In this document: positions 56,383 through 64,000 of the stretch, in pieces
Position numbering within the stretch: position 1 is the first letter of the stretch
How the letters are laid out: every line of letters starts with the position of its first letter
Assembly: GCF_946885955.1 (NCBI RefSeq)
Contig: NZ_CAMPHI010000004.1
Location: 62,001 to 126,000, forward strand
Direction: 5' to 3'
Length of the DNA stretch: 64,000 bases
Source of the DNA: an uncultured Pseudomonas sp.
Lineage (GTDB): Bacteria; Pseudomonadota; Gammaproteobacteria; Pseudomonadales; Pseudomonadaceae
Program-made: the position numbers and the translations under genes
The notes under the pieces: generated by a model
Database searches by the model: none
Seen by the model: the letters and a program-made list of their open reading frames with translations, nothing else
Told to the model about the DNA's origin: nothing

Positions 56383-56787
56383 TTACTTCTTGGTGCGCAC
56401 GTACAACACCAGATTGTGATCGACCAGCTCGAAGCCATGCTCGCGGACGATTTCCTTCTGGCGCTTCTCGATTTCGGCATCGAAGAACTCGATTACCTGG
56501 CCGGTATCGACACACACCATATGGTCGTGATGCCCACTATCGGCCAACTCGAATACGGCATGACCGCCATCGAAGTTATGCCGCACCACCAACCCCGCCG
56601 CTTCGAACTGCGTGAGTACGCGGTATACGGTGGCCAGGCCGACATCTTCGCCCGCTTCCATCAACGCTTTGTATACGTCTTCAGCACTCATATGCCGATG
56701 CTCGGCAGAATCGAGCATCTGCAGAATTTTGACTCGAGGCAAGGTTACCTTCAGGCCAGCTTTGCGTAGTTCGCTATTTTCAACCAT
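56383..56787 (-). CDS. fur: Ferric uptake regulator Fur
   Basis: A 134-residue iron-responsive repressor. The winged helix (residues 1-80) includes the DNA-recognition stretch [18 protein letters not shown]; the metal site contains HHDH at 86-89. Only one cysteine (C92) is present where E. coli has a CxxC pair, a feature of Pseudomonas Fur. It diverges from bamE (omlA) with a short shared promoter region. Confidence 0.98.
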   Translation of the reverse strand: MVENSELRKAGLKVTLPRVKILQMLDSAEHRHMSAEDVYKALMEAGEDVGLATVYRVLTQFEAAGLVVRHNFDGGHAVFELADSGHHDHMVCVDTGQVIEFFDAEIEKRQKEIVREHGFELVDHNLVLYVRTKK

Positions 56788-56833
56788 GGTCTGTTTTCTC
56801 GCGAAGCGGCTTCGCAGCTTCCTTTATTGCGGG

Positions 56834-56839
56834 TATGAT
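56834..56839 (+). promoter_or_regulatory. Candidate -10 of bamE
   Basis: TATGAT preceded by TTCGCA (56811-56816) with a 17-base spacer; transcription would begin about 40 bases before the bamE start. It lies in the shared fur/bamE region. Confidence 0.4.
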
Positions 56840-56884
56840 CCGGGATTAAATTTGCCCAGCCAAGATAGTGGAAGTCACCCTCCG

Positions 56885-57406
56885 ATGCAAAAAACCAAGC
56901 TCATGCTGACCAGCCTCACCCTTTCGGGGCTCCTCGCACTCGCCGGTTGTTCGTTCCCCGGGGTTTATAAAATCGACATCCAACAGGGCAACGTCGTGAC
57001 GCAGGACATGATAGATCAATTGCGCCCCGGCATGAGCCGTAGCCAGGTGCGTTTTATCATGGGCAACCCGCTGATCACCGACACCTTCCACGCCGATCGC
57101 TGGGACTACCTCTACAGCATCCAGCCCGGCGGCCGTCAGCGCCTGCAGGAACGCATCAGCGTAAACTTCAACGAAGGCGACCAGCTCGTTGGCCTGTCCG
57201 GCGATTTCATGCCCGGCGTCAGCCGCGACCAGGCGATCCTCGGCGAGTCGGGCGACAGCGTAATCGCCACCCCGGCCCAACAACCGAAAACAGAAGAAAA
57301 ACCAGCCGCCCCCGGCTCTCTGCTGGAACAGATCCAGCGCGATGTGGATAGCGTGGAAACCGTACCGGTGCCGACTCCGGAACCGCTGGAAACCTCGCCG
57401 CAGTAA
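56885..57406 (+). CDS. bamE: Outer membrane protein assembly factor BamE (OmlA) lipoprotein
   Basis: A 173-residue lipoprotein. The lipobox LALAG-C gives lipidation at C22. The BamE domain carries [24 protein letters not shown] and the aromatic [11 protein letters not shown]. It supports BamA/BamD in outer membrane protein folding. A Pro/Glu-rich C-terminal tail of about 50 residues is longer than in E. coli, as in other pseudomonads. Divergent from fur. Confidence 0.96.
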   Translation: MQKTKLMLTSLTLSGLLALAGCSFPGVYKIDIQQGNVVTQDMIDQLRPGMSRSQVRFIMGNPLITDTFHADRWDYLYSIQPGGRQRLQERISVNFNEGDQLVGLSGDFMPGVSRDQAILGESGDSVIATPAQQPKTEEKPAAPGSLLEQIQRDVDSVETVPVPTPEPLETSPQ

Positions 57407-57417
57407 GCCTGCCGAAC

Positions 57418-57447
57418 AAAAAAGCCCGGACATGTCCGGGCTTTTTT
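57418..57447 (+). terminator. Terminator of bamE
   Basis: AAAGCCCGGACA and TGTCCGGGCTTT form a perfect palindromic stem flanked by A and T runs. Confidence 0.9.
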
Positions 57448-57486
57448 ATTGGCTCTGTTCCAATAGCGTGTTGCAGGCCGCTTTTG

Positions 57487-57652
57487 TAGGGTGGGCTAGC
57501 GGCGCTAGGGGGCTGGTTATAGGGGGGCTCCACGCAATTCGAGCGCCGCGTAACCCACCATGGCGGTTTGTCGGTAGGCCGCAATGGTGGGTTACGGCGC
57601 GTTGAGAGTCGATGGGGCTTTCCTGATCCCGGCTCGCGCCTAACCCACCCTA
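57487..57652. mobile_element. MITE/REP-like element with terminal inverted repeats
   Basis: A 166-bp element bounded by TAGGGTGGGCTAG (57487-57499) and CTAACCCACCCTA (57640-57652), a 12/13 inverted match. Inside, 57544-57566 and 57579-57601 form another near-perfect inverted repeat around CCCACCATGG / AATGGTGGGT. It has no coding capacity. It fills the spacer between bamE and rnfH and ends four bases before the rnfH stop. Confidence 0.6.
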
Positions 57653-57656
57653 TGTA

Positions 57657-57980
57657 TTATCCTTCATCGGCCTTGGCTTTGGCCGCCTTGGCCGCGCGCT
57701 GCTTGCGCACTTCTTTCGGGTCGGCGATCAGCGGGCGGTAGATTTCCACCCGCTCGCCGTCTTCCAGCACCCGCTCTTCCGGCTTGGCCACCGCCTTGCC
57801 GAAGATCCCCAGCGGGCAGCCGGCCAGATCCAATCCCGGAAAATGCGCGGCCATGCCCGAGCGTTCGGCGGCCTGCCGTACCGTGGTGCCGTAGGGCAGG
57901 CTCAGGCGCAGCAGCTTTTGTTTGTCGGCCAGGGCGTAAGCCACTTCGACGACGATGGATTTGGCGCTTTGATTATCCAT
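57657..57980 (-). CDS. rnfH: RnfH family ubiquitin-like protein
   Basis: A 107-residue beta-grasp protein, IVVEVAYALADKQKLLRLSLPYGTTVRQAAERSG, with GIFGKAV and DGERVEIYRPLIADPKEVRKQRA, the UPF0125/RnfH pattern. A basic Lys/Ala-rich tail follows. It overlaps ratA by eight bases; the ratA-rnfH pair forms a toxin-antitoxin-like arrangement in E. coli, though a toxic role is disputed. Confidence 0.93.
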   Translation of the reverse strand: MDNQSAKSIVVEVAYALADKQKLLRLSLPYGTTVRQAAERSGMAAHFPGLDLAGCPLGIFGKAVAKPEERVLEDGERVEIYRPLIADPKEVRKQRAAKAAKAKADEG

Positions 57981-58407
57981 AGAGTTGCTTGGCCCTCTGA
58001 CAGAACGCGTCGACCAGGGTGTTCGCCGCCTGATTGAACAAGGGCCCGAGCGTGGCGCGCACCAGGGGCCCGGCATAATCGAAGCTGAGATCCAGGCTGA
58101 TCTTGCAGGCCTTGTCACTCAATGCCTTGAACTGCCACGCGCCGTTCAACTGGGAGAACGGCCCTTCCTCCAGATTCAGTTCGATCGATTGCCCCGGCAC
58201 CAGCACGTTGCGCGTAGTGAAATGCTGACTCAGCCCGGCCTTGGCCACGGTCAGGCTCGCGCGCATGTGCGTTTCGCCGCTTTCCAGCACTTCGCTGGCC
58301 GAACACCAGGGCAGGAACTGCGGGTAGCTGGCCACATCGTTGACCAGGTCGAACAATACCTGGGCCGGATACGGCAGCAACGCCGAGCGGTGGATATGAG
58401 TGGTCAT
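57973..58407 (-). CDS. ratA: RatA/Coq10-like START-domain protein
   Basis: A 144-residue START/SRPBCC protein: LLPYPAQVLFDLVNDVASYPQFLPWCSASEVLE and FQLNGAWQFKALSD-like core. Homologues affect 70S formation (RatA) or bind quinone (Coq10). Its ATG overlaps the stop of the upstream symporter (ATGA) and its end overlaps rnfH, so three genes are translationally linked. Confidence 0.92.
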   Translation of the reverse strand: MTTHIHRSALLPYPAQVLFDLVNDVASYPQFLPWCSASEVLESGETHMRASLTVAKAGLSQHFTTRNVLVPGQSIELNLEEGPFSQLNGAWQFKALSDKACKISLDLSFDYAGPLVRATLGPLFNQAANTLVDAFCQRAKQLYG

Positions 58408-59807
58408 TTTGTCAGCTCGGCAATAAACACGATCAATACGCCCAGAGGCGCTACCAGACGCACCAGCCAGTAAACCAGGCCGAACAGCAACGGGCTTTTC
58501 ATTGCCAGTTCCTCACGCACCGCGTCGCGCTTGAGCACCCAGCCGGCGAACAGCAGGAAGGCCAGACCACCCAGCGGCAACAGGATACGGCTGGTGAGGT
58601 AATCGATGCTGTCGAAGAAATTCAAGCCACCTTCGGCGCCCCACTGGAACAGCCGGAAGCCGTCCGCCGCAAACACGAAGAACTTGGCCTCGGCGCCGAT
58701 ATTGAACGACAGCACCGTGCCCATGCCTACCAGCCAGCAAAGCAACGCCAGCACACTGGTCACCAGTACCCGACTACGCCGGGTACGCTCGACCAGATAG
58801 GCTACCGCGGGCTCGAGCATGGAAATCGACGAGGTCCAGGCCGCGACCAGTACCAGGATAAAGAACAGCGTGCCCATGATCTGGCCAAAGGCGATATTGC
58901 CGAACGCGACCGGCAGGGTGACGAACATCAGCCCGGGGCCGGCGCCCGGCTCCATGCCACCGGCGAATACGATCGGAAACAGCGCCAGCCCGGCGGTCAG
59001 CGCCACCAGGGTATCGAGAACGCCCACCGCCAGTACCGTAGCGCCGATGGAAGCACGCTTGGGCATATAGGCGCCGTAGACCATGATCGAACCGACCCCA
59101 ACGCTGAGGGTAAAGAAGGCATGCCCCATGGCGGCGAGCACGCCGTCGAGGACCTTTTCCGGCTGGAAGTCGAATAGAAAGTGGAAACCCTGCATGAAGT
59201 GGCCGGTGGTCGCGCTGTAACCGAGCAGCACCAGCAGCAAGACGAACAGCAGCGGCATCATGATGCGCAAGCTGCGCTCCAGGCCGGCCACCACGCCACG
59301 GGCGATGACGAAAGCGGTCAGCACCATGAACAGCGTGTGCCACAGGGTCAGGCGCCAGGGATCGGCGGTCAGCGCGCCGAAAGCGCCGCCAGCCCCTTCG
59401 GCCGTGACGCCCTCGAACTGGCCGCGGCCCATGCCGATGATGTAGTCCAGCGACCAGCCCGCCACCACGCTGTAGAACGACAGGATCAGCAAGGCCGCGA
59501 CCATGCCCATCATCGCCGCCCAGGACCATTTCGCCGAGGCGCCGGATTCTATGGCCAGGGTTTTCAGGGTATTCACCGGGCTCTGCCGGCCGCGACGGCC
59601 GATCAGGGTTTCGGCGAGCATGATCGGCAAGCCGACGAGAAAGATGCACACCAGGTACACCATCACGAAAGCCCCGCCGCCATAGACGCCGGTCATGTAA
59701 GGAAACTTCCAGATATTGCCGAGCCCGACCGCGGAACCGGTCGCCGCCAGGATGAAAACCCAGCGGCTAGCCCAGGTGCCGTGGATGGAAACCTTGTCGC
59801 TCGCCAT
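58404..59807 (-). CDS. Sodium-dependent transporter, neurotransmitter:sodium symporter family
   Basis: A 467-residue membrane protein with about 12 helices. The unwound first helix [20 protein letters not shown] carries the sodium/substrate site of the LeuT fold, and [14 protein letters not shown] lies in helix 6. These symporters import amino acids or related compounds; the substrate is not readable. ATGA overlap couples it to ratA. I do not recall a symporter here in P. aeruginosa, so this is a local variation. Confidence 0.9.
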   Translation of the reverse strand: MASDKVSIHGTWASRWVFILAATGSAVGLGNIWKFPYMTGVYGGGAFVMVYLVCIFLVGLPIMLAETLIGRRGRQSPVNTLKTLAIESGASAKWSWAAMMGMVAALLILSFYSVVAGWSLDYIIGMGRGQFEGVTAEGAGGAFGALTADPWRLTLWHTLFMVLTAFVIARGVVAGLERSLRIMMPLLFVLLLVLLGYSATTGHFMQGFHFLFDFQPEKVLDGVLAAMGHAFFTLSVGVGSIMVYGAYMPKRASIGATVLAVGVLDTLVALTAGLALFPIVFAGGMEPGAGPGLMFVTLPVAFGNIAFGQIMGTLFFILVLVAAWTSSISMLEPAVAYLVERTRRSRVLVTSVLALLCWLVGMGTVLSFNIGAEAKFFVFAADGFRLFQWGAEGGLNFFDSIDYLTSRILLPLGGLAFLLFAGWVLKRDAVREELAMKSPLLFGLVYWLVRLVAPLGVLIVFIAELTK

Positions 59808-59901
59808 GAATACGCCCGAATGCGTGAAAAAGATCGCGCATTGTCCGGGATTACCCCCTCACCCTCAAGATCGGGTTATCGCCAGCGGGCTCGCGACTCC
59901 C

Positions 59902-59907
59902 TATAAT
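59902..59907 (+). promoter_or_regulatory. -10 box of smpB
   Basis: A perfect TATAAT at 59902-59907 lies only nine bases before the smpB ATG. Transcription would start at about 59913-59916, giving a leader of a few bases at most. No strong -35 is evident. Confidence 0.7.
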
Positions 59908-59916
59908 GCGCGCCCT

Positions 59917-60399
59917 ATGGCTAAACAAAAGAAACATCCGCAAGGCTCTATCGCCCAGAACAAGAAGGCGATGCACGACTATTTCGTCGAATCCAAATTC
60001 GAGGCGGGCCTGGTCCTGTCCGGCTGGGAAGTGAAAAGTCTGCGCGCTGGCAAGGCTCAGTTGGTCGACAGCTACGTGCTGTTGAAGGACGACGAGGCCT
60101 GGCTGATGGGCTGCCACATTACCCCGCTGAAAACCGCCAGCACCCACGTGATCGCCGACCCGACCCGCACCCGCAAACTGCTGCTCAACAAGCGCGAACT
60201 GGACAAGCTGTTCGGCGCCGTGCAGCAGAAAGGCTACACCTGCGTGGCGTTGTCGCTGTATTGGAAAGCGCATCTGATCAAGTGCGAAATTGCCCTGGCG
60301 AAGGGCAAGAAGGACTTCGACAAGCGTCACACCGAGAAGGAACGCGACGCCGACCGCGAAGTTCAGCGCGCCATGCGCAGCAAGGGCAAGGACGATTAA
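59917..60399 (+). CDS. smpB: SsrA-binding protein SmpB
   Basis: A 160-residue OB-fold partner of tmRNA in ribosome rescue. [50 protein letters not shown] and the C-terminal [15 protein letters not shown] tail are complete. There is no Shine-Dalgarno; the TATAAT so close upstream implies an almost leaderless mRNA. Convergent with lldR across a hairpin. Confidence 0.97.
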   Translation: MAKQKKHPQGSIAQNKKAMHDYFVESKFEAGLVLSGWEVKSLRAGKAQLVDSYVLLKDDEAWLMGCHITPLKTASTHVIADPTRTRKLLLNKRELDKLFGAVQQKGYTCVALSLYWKAHLIKCEIALAKGKKDFDKRHTEKERDADREVQRAMRSKGKDD

Positions 60400-60404
60400 C
60401 TCGT

Positions 60405-60472
60405 CCGTAGGGTGCGCCGCGCGCACCTGAATACCTACACAACCACAGCGGTGCGCATGGCGCACCCTACGG
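60405..60472. repeat. Long palindromic element between smpB and lldR
   Basis: Outer arms CCGTAGGGTGCGCC (60405-60418) and GGCGCACCCTACGG (60459-60472) are perfectly inverted; inner arms GCGCACC (60421-60427) and GGTGCGC (60450-60456) extend the hairpin. The right arm contains the lldR stop codon. The CGTAGGGTGCGC core is a common dispersed repeat motif. Confidence 0.75.
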
Positions 60473-61243
60473 TTTGCCCCCTAGCCCACGGCGCTGCGCC
60501 CGCTCCTCTCGCCGCACCTGCTCCTGCACTTCGGCGAGCACTTCCTGCACGTAATCGATATGTCGATTGGAGAGCTTGCGCGCATCCTCGGCACGCCCTT
60601 CGATAATCGCCTGATAAAGCCCGCGATGCTGTTCGATCAGCATGTCGCGGGTCTCGTCGCGCTGCGCGTACATACCGCCGATGTTGGTCACCACATTGTT
60701 CTTGAGCAGGTCGAACAGGCCGCGAATGGTGTGCAGCAGCACGGCGTTGTGGCTGGCTTCGGCGATGGCCAAGTGGAAATTGGCATCGGCCGCCCCCTCC
60801 TGCGCGCGGGTCACCTTGCCACTACGGCTGTAACAGTCCTGTAGCGCCGCGAATGCTTCGCCGAGGCGCTGACGGTCCAGTTCGGTGGCGCGCTGCGCGG
60901 CGTAGAACGCGCAGGAGCCTTCCAGCGTGTGGCGAAACTCGAGCAAGTCGCGCTGCGCTTCCGGGTTGCTTTCCAACAGGTGCAACAAGGGATCGCTGAA
61001 GGTCGAGCCAAGGGATTCGGTGACGTAATTACCGCCACCCTGACGGCTGACCAATAAGCCCTTGGCCACCAACTTCTGAATGGCTTCGCGCAGCGAGGGC
61101 CGCGATACGCCGAAACGCTCGGCCAATACGCGCTCCGCAGGCAGGCGCTCGCCCGCCTTGAGGGTGCCTTCGAGAATCATGGTTTCCAGCTGGCCGACGA
61201 TGTCATCCGACAAACGGCGCTGGCGAACCGGACCTACTTCCAT
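60467..61243 (-). CDS. lldR: GntR/FadR-type lactate-responsive regulator LldR
   Basis: A 258-residue regulator: N-terminal winged helix (about 10-75, LPAERVLAERFGVSRPSLREAIQKLVAKGLL) and an all-helical FCD ligand domain with metal-binding histidines. It is divergent from lldP-lldD and a perfect palindrome of the LldR type lies between. ATG 61243 has GGAG eight bases upstream. Its stop lies inside a palindromic repeat. Confidence 0.93.
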   Translation of the reverse strand: MEVGPVRQRRLSDDIVGQLETMILEGTLKAGERLPAERVLAERFGVSRPSLREAIQKLVAKGLLVSRQGGGNYVTESLGSTFSDPLLHLLESNPEAQRDLLEFRHTLEGSCAFYAAQRATELDRQRLGEAFAALQDCYSRSGKVTRAQEGAADANFHLAIAEASHNAVLLHTIRGLFDLLKNNVVTNIGGMYAQRDETRDMLIEQHRGLYQAIIEGRAEDARKLSNRHIDYVQEVLAEVQEQVRREERAQRRGLGGKP

Positions 61244-61409
61244 AACCCACGCTCCACTGGTTTTACCAATCCACACGCCCTGGCCAGGGCCCTTCAACGG
61301 CCAGCCTATAGCGCCGCACGCGGCCATACAAGTCTGGGTCATGCGACCAAAGTAGCAAGTTTGCTAATTGACAGCCGAACGCCAGCACTTTTACCCTGAG
61401 CGGGCTACA

Positions 61410-61436
61410 TTGTAAATTGGTATTACCAATTTACAA
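61410..61436. promoter_or_regulatory. LldR operator
   Basis: TTGTAAATTGGTA and TACCAATTTACAA form a perfect 13-bp inverted repeat around a single T. The TTGGTA/TACCAA core is the FadR/LldR-subfamily site. A TTGACA lies upstream at 61368-61373 and could be the -35 of the lldP promoter. Confidence 0.85.
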
Positions 61437-61461
61437 ACAACCAAAACAATTCCAAGAAAAC
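61435..61461 (+). promoter_or_regulatory. Candidate Hfq/Crc motif in the lldP leader
   Basis: Directly after the operator comes an A-rich run of AAC/AAA triplets (AAACAACCAAAACAA then CCAAGAAAA), resembling Hfq/Crc binding motifs, just before the Shine-Dalgarno of the 23-residue upstream ORF. Confidence 0.4.
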
Positions 61462-61475
61462 TCGAGAGGTTCCCC

Positions 61476-61547
61476 ATGCCGGCTCTATCCCGATCACTTG
61501 CCGTACTGCAGCAGCCATCCTCCCCCACCCGCCTTGCGCGCCAATAA
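61476..61547 (+). CDS. Possible 23-residue leader peptide upstream of lldP
   Basis: ATG 61476 follows GAGAGG at good spacing and opens a 23-codon frame ending in TAA at 61545-61547. That stop is part of the lldP Shine-Dalgarno (TAAGGAG), 12 bases before the lldP ATG, so translation of the two could be coupled. Peptide: MPALSRSLAVLQQPSSPTR, then LARQ. Unproven. Confidence 0.3.
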   Translation: MPALSRSLAVLQQPSSPTRLARQ

Positions 61548-61559
61548 GGAGAGAGCGAC

Positions 61560-63254
61560 ATGTCCTCTGGTCTTCTTGCCTTACTGGCATTCTCCCCGAT
61601 CCTGTTGGCGGCGATTCTGCTGATCGGCCTGCGCTGGCCGGCCAAACACGCCATGCCCCTGGTTTACCTGGTCACTGCCGCCGTCGGCCTGTTCGCCTGG
61701 GACATGAGCGTCAACCGTGTGCTGGCGTCCACCGTGCAGGGCCTGCTGATCACCCTCGGCCTGCTGTGGATCATCTTCGGCGCGATTCTGCTGCTCAACA
61801 CCCTCAAGCACTCGGGCGGCATCACTGCGATCCGCGCGGGCTTCGCCACCATCAGCCCGGACCGGCGGATTCAGGCGATCATCATCGCCTGGTTGTTCGG
61901 CTGCTTCATAGAAGGCGCATCCGGTTTCGGCACTCCGGCAGCGATCGCCGCGCCCCTGCTGGTGGCGATCGGCTTCCCGGCAATGGCCGCGGTGCTGATG
62001 GGCATGCTGGTGCAAAGCACACCGGTGTCCTTCGGCGCGGTGGGCACACCGATCATCGTCGGCGTCAACACCGGCCTGGACTCGGCAACCATCGGCGCCC
62101 AACTGGTCGAGCAGGGTTCGACCTGGGCGCAGTTCCTGCAGCTGATCACCAGCGAAGTGGCGATCATCCACGCCACGGTTGGCACCATCATGCCGCTGAT
62201 CATGGTGCTGATGCTGACGCGTTTCTTCGGCAAGGAGAAAAGCTGGAAAGCCGGTTTCGAAGTACTGCCGTTCGCGATTTTCGCCGGCCTGTCCTTCACC
62301 ATCCCCTATGCCCTGACCGGTGTGTTGCTCGGCCCGGAATTCCCTTCCCTGGCCGGCGGCCTGATCGGCCTGGCGATTGTCACCAGCGCCGCGCGCATGG
62401 GCTTTCTGCTGCCGAAAAACACCTGGGACTTCGCCCCGGCGGACAAATGGCCGGCCGAATGGCTGGGCACCGTCGAGATGAAACTGGACCAGCTGACCAG
62501 CAAGCCGATGAGCGCATTGCGCGCCTGGCTGCCCTATGTGCTGGTCGGCGCGCTGCTGGTGATCAGCCGCGTGGTACCGGAAGTCGGCGCTGCACTGAAA
62601 GCCGTGGTGGTGAACTTTCCCGACCTGCTCGGCGAAACCGGAGTCAGCGCCAACTTCCAGCCGTTGTACCTGCCCGGCGGCATTCTGGTCACCGTGGTGC
62701 TGGCCACGTTCTTCTTCCACGGCATGAAGCTGCGCGAACTGGGCGCCGCGGTGAAGGAATCCTCCAGCGTGCTGCTCAGCGCCGGTTTTGTGCTGCTGTT
62801 CACCGTGCCCATGGTGCGCATCCTGATCAACTCCGGCGTGAATGGTGCGGACCTGGCCAGCATGCCGATCCTGATGGCGCGCTGGGTGGCCGATAGCGTC
62901 GGCGGCATTTACCCGCTGCTGGCCCCGAGCATTGGCGCCCTGGGCGCGTTTATCGCCGGTTCCAACACAGTGAGCAATATGATGTTCAGCCAGTTCCAGT
63001 TCGGCGTCGCCAGTAGCCTGGGGATCTCCAGCGCCCTGGTGGTCGCGGTGCAGGCCATAGGCGCGGCGGCGGGCAACATGGTGGCGATTCACAACGTGGT
63101 CGCCGCCTCCGCCACCGTCGGTTTGCTCGGCCGCGAAGGCAGCATCCTGCGCAAGACCATCTGGCCTACCCTGTACTACGTGCTGTTTACCGGCTTGATT
63201 GCGCTGTTCGCCATCTATGGACTGGGCATCAGCGACCCGTTGGTGGCCAGCTGA
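61560..63254 (+). CDS. lldP: L-lactate permease LldP
   Basis: A 564-residue inner-membrane permease of the LctP family with about 12 or more helices. The family motif [22 protein letters not shown] is near residues 115-136, and [12 protein letters not shown] with the C-terminal [14 protein letters not shown] are conserved. It imports L-lactate (and D-lactate or glycolate in homologues) with protons. AAGGAG precedes the ATG. First gene of lldP-lldD under LldR. Confidence 0.95.
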   Translation: MSSGLLALLAFSPILLAAILLIGLRWPAKHAMPLVYLVTAAVGLFAWDMSVNRVLASTVQGLLITLGLLWIIFGAILLLNTLKHSGGITAIRAGFATISPDRRIQAIIIAWLFGCFIEGASGFGTPAAIAAPLLVAIGFPAMAAVLMGMLVQSTPVSFGAVGTPIIVGVNTGLDSATIGAQLVEQGSTWAQFLQLITSEVAIIHATVGTIMPLIMVLMLTRFFGKEKSWKAGFEVLPFAIFAGLSFTIPYALTGVLLGPEFPSLAGGLIGLAIVTSAARMGFLLPKNTWDFAPADKWPAEWLGTVEMKLDQLTSKPMSALRAWLPYVLVGALLVISRVVPEVGAALKAVVVNFPDLLGETGVSANFQPLYLPGGILVTVVLATFFFHGMKLRELGAAVKESSSVLLSAGFVLLFTVPMVRILINSGVNGADLASMPILMARWVADSVGGIYPLLAPSIGALGAFIAGSNTVSNMMFSQFQFGVASSLGISSALVVAVQAIGAAAGNMVAIHNVVAASATVGLLGREGSILRKTIWPTLYYVLFTGLIALFAIYGLGISDPLVAS

Positions 63255-63346
63255 TAACGCCTTCCGCACGCGCCCCGGCAAGCCGGCGGCGCGTGTCCGG
63301 GCATAATCAACCCCGCTTCTGAACGACCCTTTTCTGAGTGCATGCC

Positions 63347-64000
63347 ATGATCATTTCCGCCTCGACTGATTACCGCGCCGCGGCACAACGCAAGCTGCCG
63401 CCGTTCCTGTTTCACTACCTCGACGGCGGCGCCTATGCCGAGCACACGCTACGGCGCAATGTCGAGGATCTGGCCGATATCGCCCTGCGCCAGCGCGTAC
63501 TGAAGAACATGGCGGAGCTGAGTCTGGAAACCAAGCTGCTCGGTGAAACCCTGTCGATGCCGGTGGCGCTCGCGCCGGTCGGCCTGACCGGCATGTACGC
63601 GCGACGCGGTGAAGTGCAGGCCGCCAAGGCGGCGGCGGCCAAAGGCATTCCCTTCACCCTGTCGACGGTGTCGGTATGCCCGATCGAGGAAGTGGCGCCG
63701 GCGATCGAGCGGCCGATGTGGTTCCAGCTCTACGTGTTGAAAGACCGCGGTTTTATGAAGAACGCCCTGGAGCGCGCCAAGGCTGCCGGGGTGACCACCC
63801 TGGTGTTTACCGTCGACATGCCGGTACCGGGCGCCCGCTACCGCGATGCCCACTCCGGCATGAGCGGGCCGAACGCGCCGCTGCGTCGTGTGCTGCAGGC
63901 CATGACCCATCCGGCCTGGGCCTGGGACGTCGGCCTGCTCGGCAAGCCCCATGACCTGGGCAATATTTCCGCCTACCGTGGCAGCCGCACGGGCCTTGCC
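63347..64000 (+). CDS. lldD: FMN-dependent L-lactate dehydrogenase (N-terminal part)
   Basis: 218 codons are present; the gene runs off the right edge without stop. The sequence [38 protein letters not shown] and [55 protein letters not shown] are those of the FMN-dependent alpha-hydroxy acid dehydrogenases; the YLDGGAY tyrosine is conserved. It oxidises L-lactate to pyruvate and feeds the quinone pool. It starts 92 bases after lldP. Confidence 0.96.
   Translation, partial: MIISASTDYRAAAQRKLPPFLFHYLDGGAYAEHTLRRNVEDLADIALRQRVLKNMAELSLETKLLGETLSMPVALAPVGLTGMYARRGEVQAAKAAAAKGIPFTLSTVSVCPIEEVAPAIERPMWFQLYVLKDRGFMKNALERAKAAGVTTLVFTVDMPVPGARYRDAHSGMSGPNAPLRRVLQAMTHPAWAWDVGLLGKPHDLGNISAYRGSRTGLA

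Noticed and set aside
57657..58407. ratA-rnfH as a toxin-antitoxin system
   Set aside because: The pair is a conserved core locus with housekeeping-type proteins; toxicity is reported only for E. coli overexpression and nothing here suggests a mobile toxin module.

Overview
The window is high-GC chromosomal DNA from a gammaproteobacterium, almost certainly a Pseudomonas (sensu lato). The gene order cbrA-cbrB-(crcZ)-pcnB-folK-panB-panC-pgi-acs, then pnp-rpsO-truB-rbfA-infB-nusA-rimP-tRNAs-secG-tpiA-glmM-folP-ftsH-rlmE, then greA-carB-carA-dapB-dnaJ-dnaK-grpE/recN-fur-bamE-rnfH-ratA-smpB and lldR-lldP-lldD, is the conserved core block of that genus from memory, and the proteins read as full-length family members. 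The species cannot be decided from this stretch alone.

Layout. 1-3.2 kb: start of an amino-acid type ABC substrate-binding protein behind a near-consensus sigma54 promoter, a DadA-like FAD oxidoreductase and a DUF808 membrane protein. 3.2-8.5 kb: a small membrane protein, the CbrA/CbrB two-component system and a CrcZ-type sRNA driven by a sigma54 promoter with a CbrB-like palindrome. 8.5-17.7 kb: pcnB, folK, panB, panC, pgi, acs and an MpaB/DUF2236 protein; panD is not in its usual place between panC and pgi. 17.7-28.1 kb: a less conserved segment with a thiolase, a secreted protein made of nine 13-residue repeats, a methyltransferase, a DUF748 protein, two tandem DUF2845 proteins, a rhomboid protease, CsbD and BON proteins, and a zinc-finger/membrane/TPR protein. 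28.2-43.6 kb (minus strand): pnp to rlmE with tRNA-fMet and tRNA-Leu(GAG). 43.7-50.5 kb: yhbY, a DUF4149 protein, greA, carB, carA, dapB. 50.5-60.4 kb: dnaJ, dnaK, grpE with two clear sigma32 promoters, recN with a LexA box, fur/bamE, rnfH, ratA, an NSS-family symporter and smpB. 60.4-64 kb: the L-lactate locus lldR / lldP-lldD, with a perfect operator palindrome; lldD is cut by the window edge.

How it fits together. CbrA/CbrB with RpoN would drive CrcZ, whose CA-rich motifs titrate Hfq/Crc. Two carbon-uptake genes in the same window, acs and lldP, carry A-rich motifs of the Hfq/Crc type in their leaders, so the window may hold both the antagonist RNA and some of its targets. Most of the rest is housekeeping: RNA decay and translation initiation, pyrimidine/arginine precursor supply, lysine/peptidoglycan precursors, chaperones and iron control.

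The most unusual items are the 13-residue repeat secreted protein (19090-19503), a fourfold in-frame 15-bp repeat that multiplies the dapB stop codon (49618-49677), the absence of panD from the pan cluster, a short upstream ORF plus A-rich motif between the LldR operator and lldP, and several REP/MITE-like palindromic elements. I did not find a clear new multi-gene defence or biosynthetic system.
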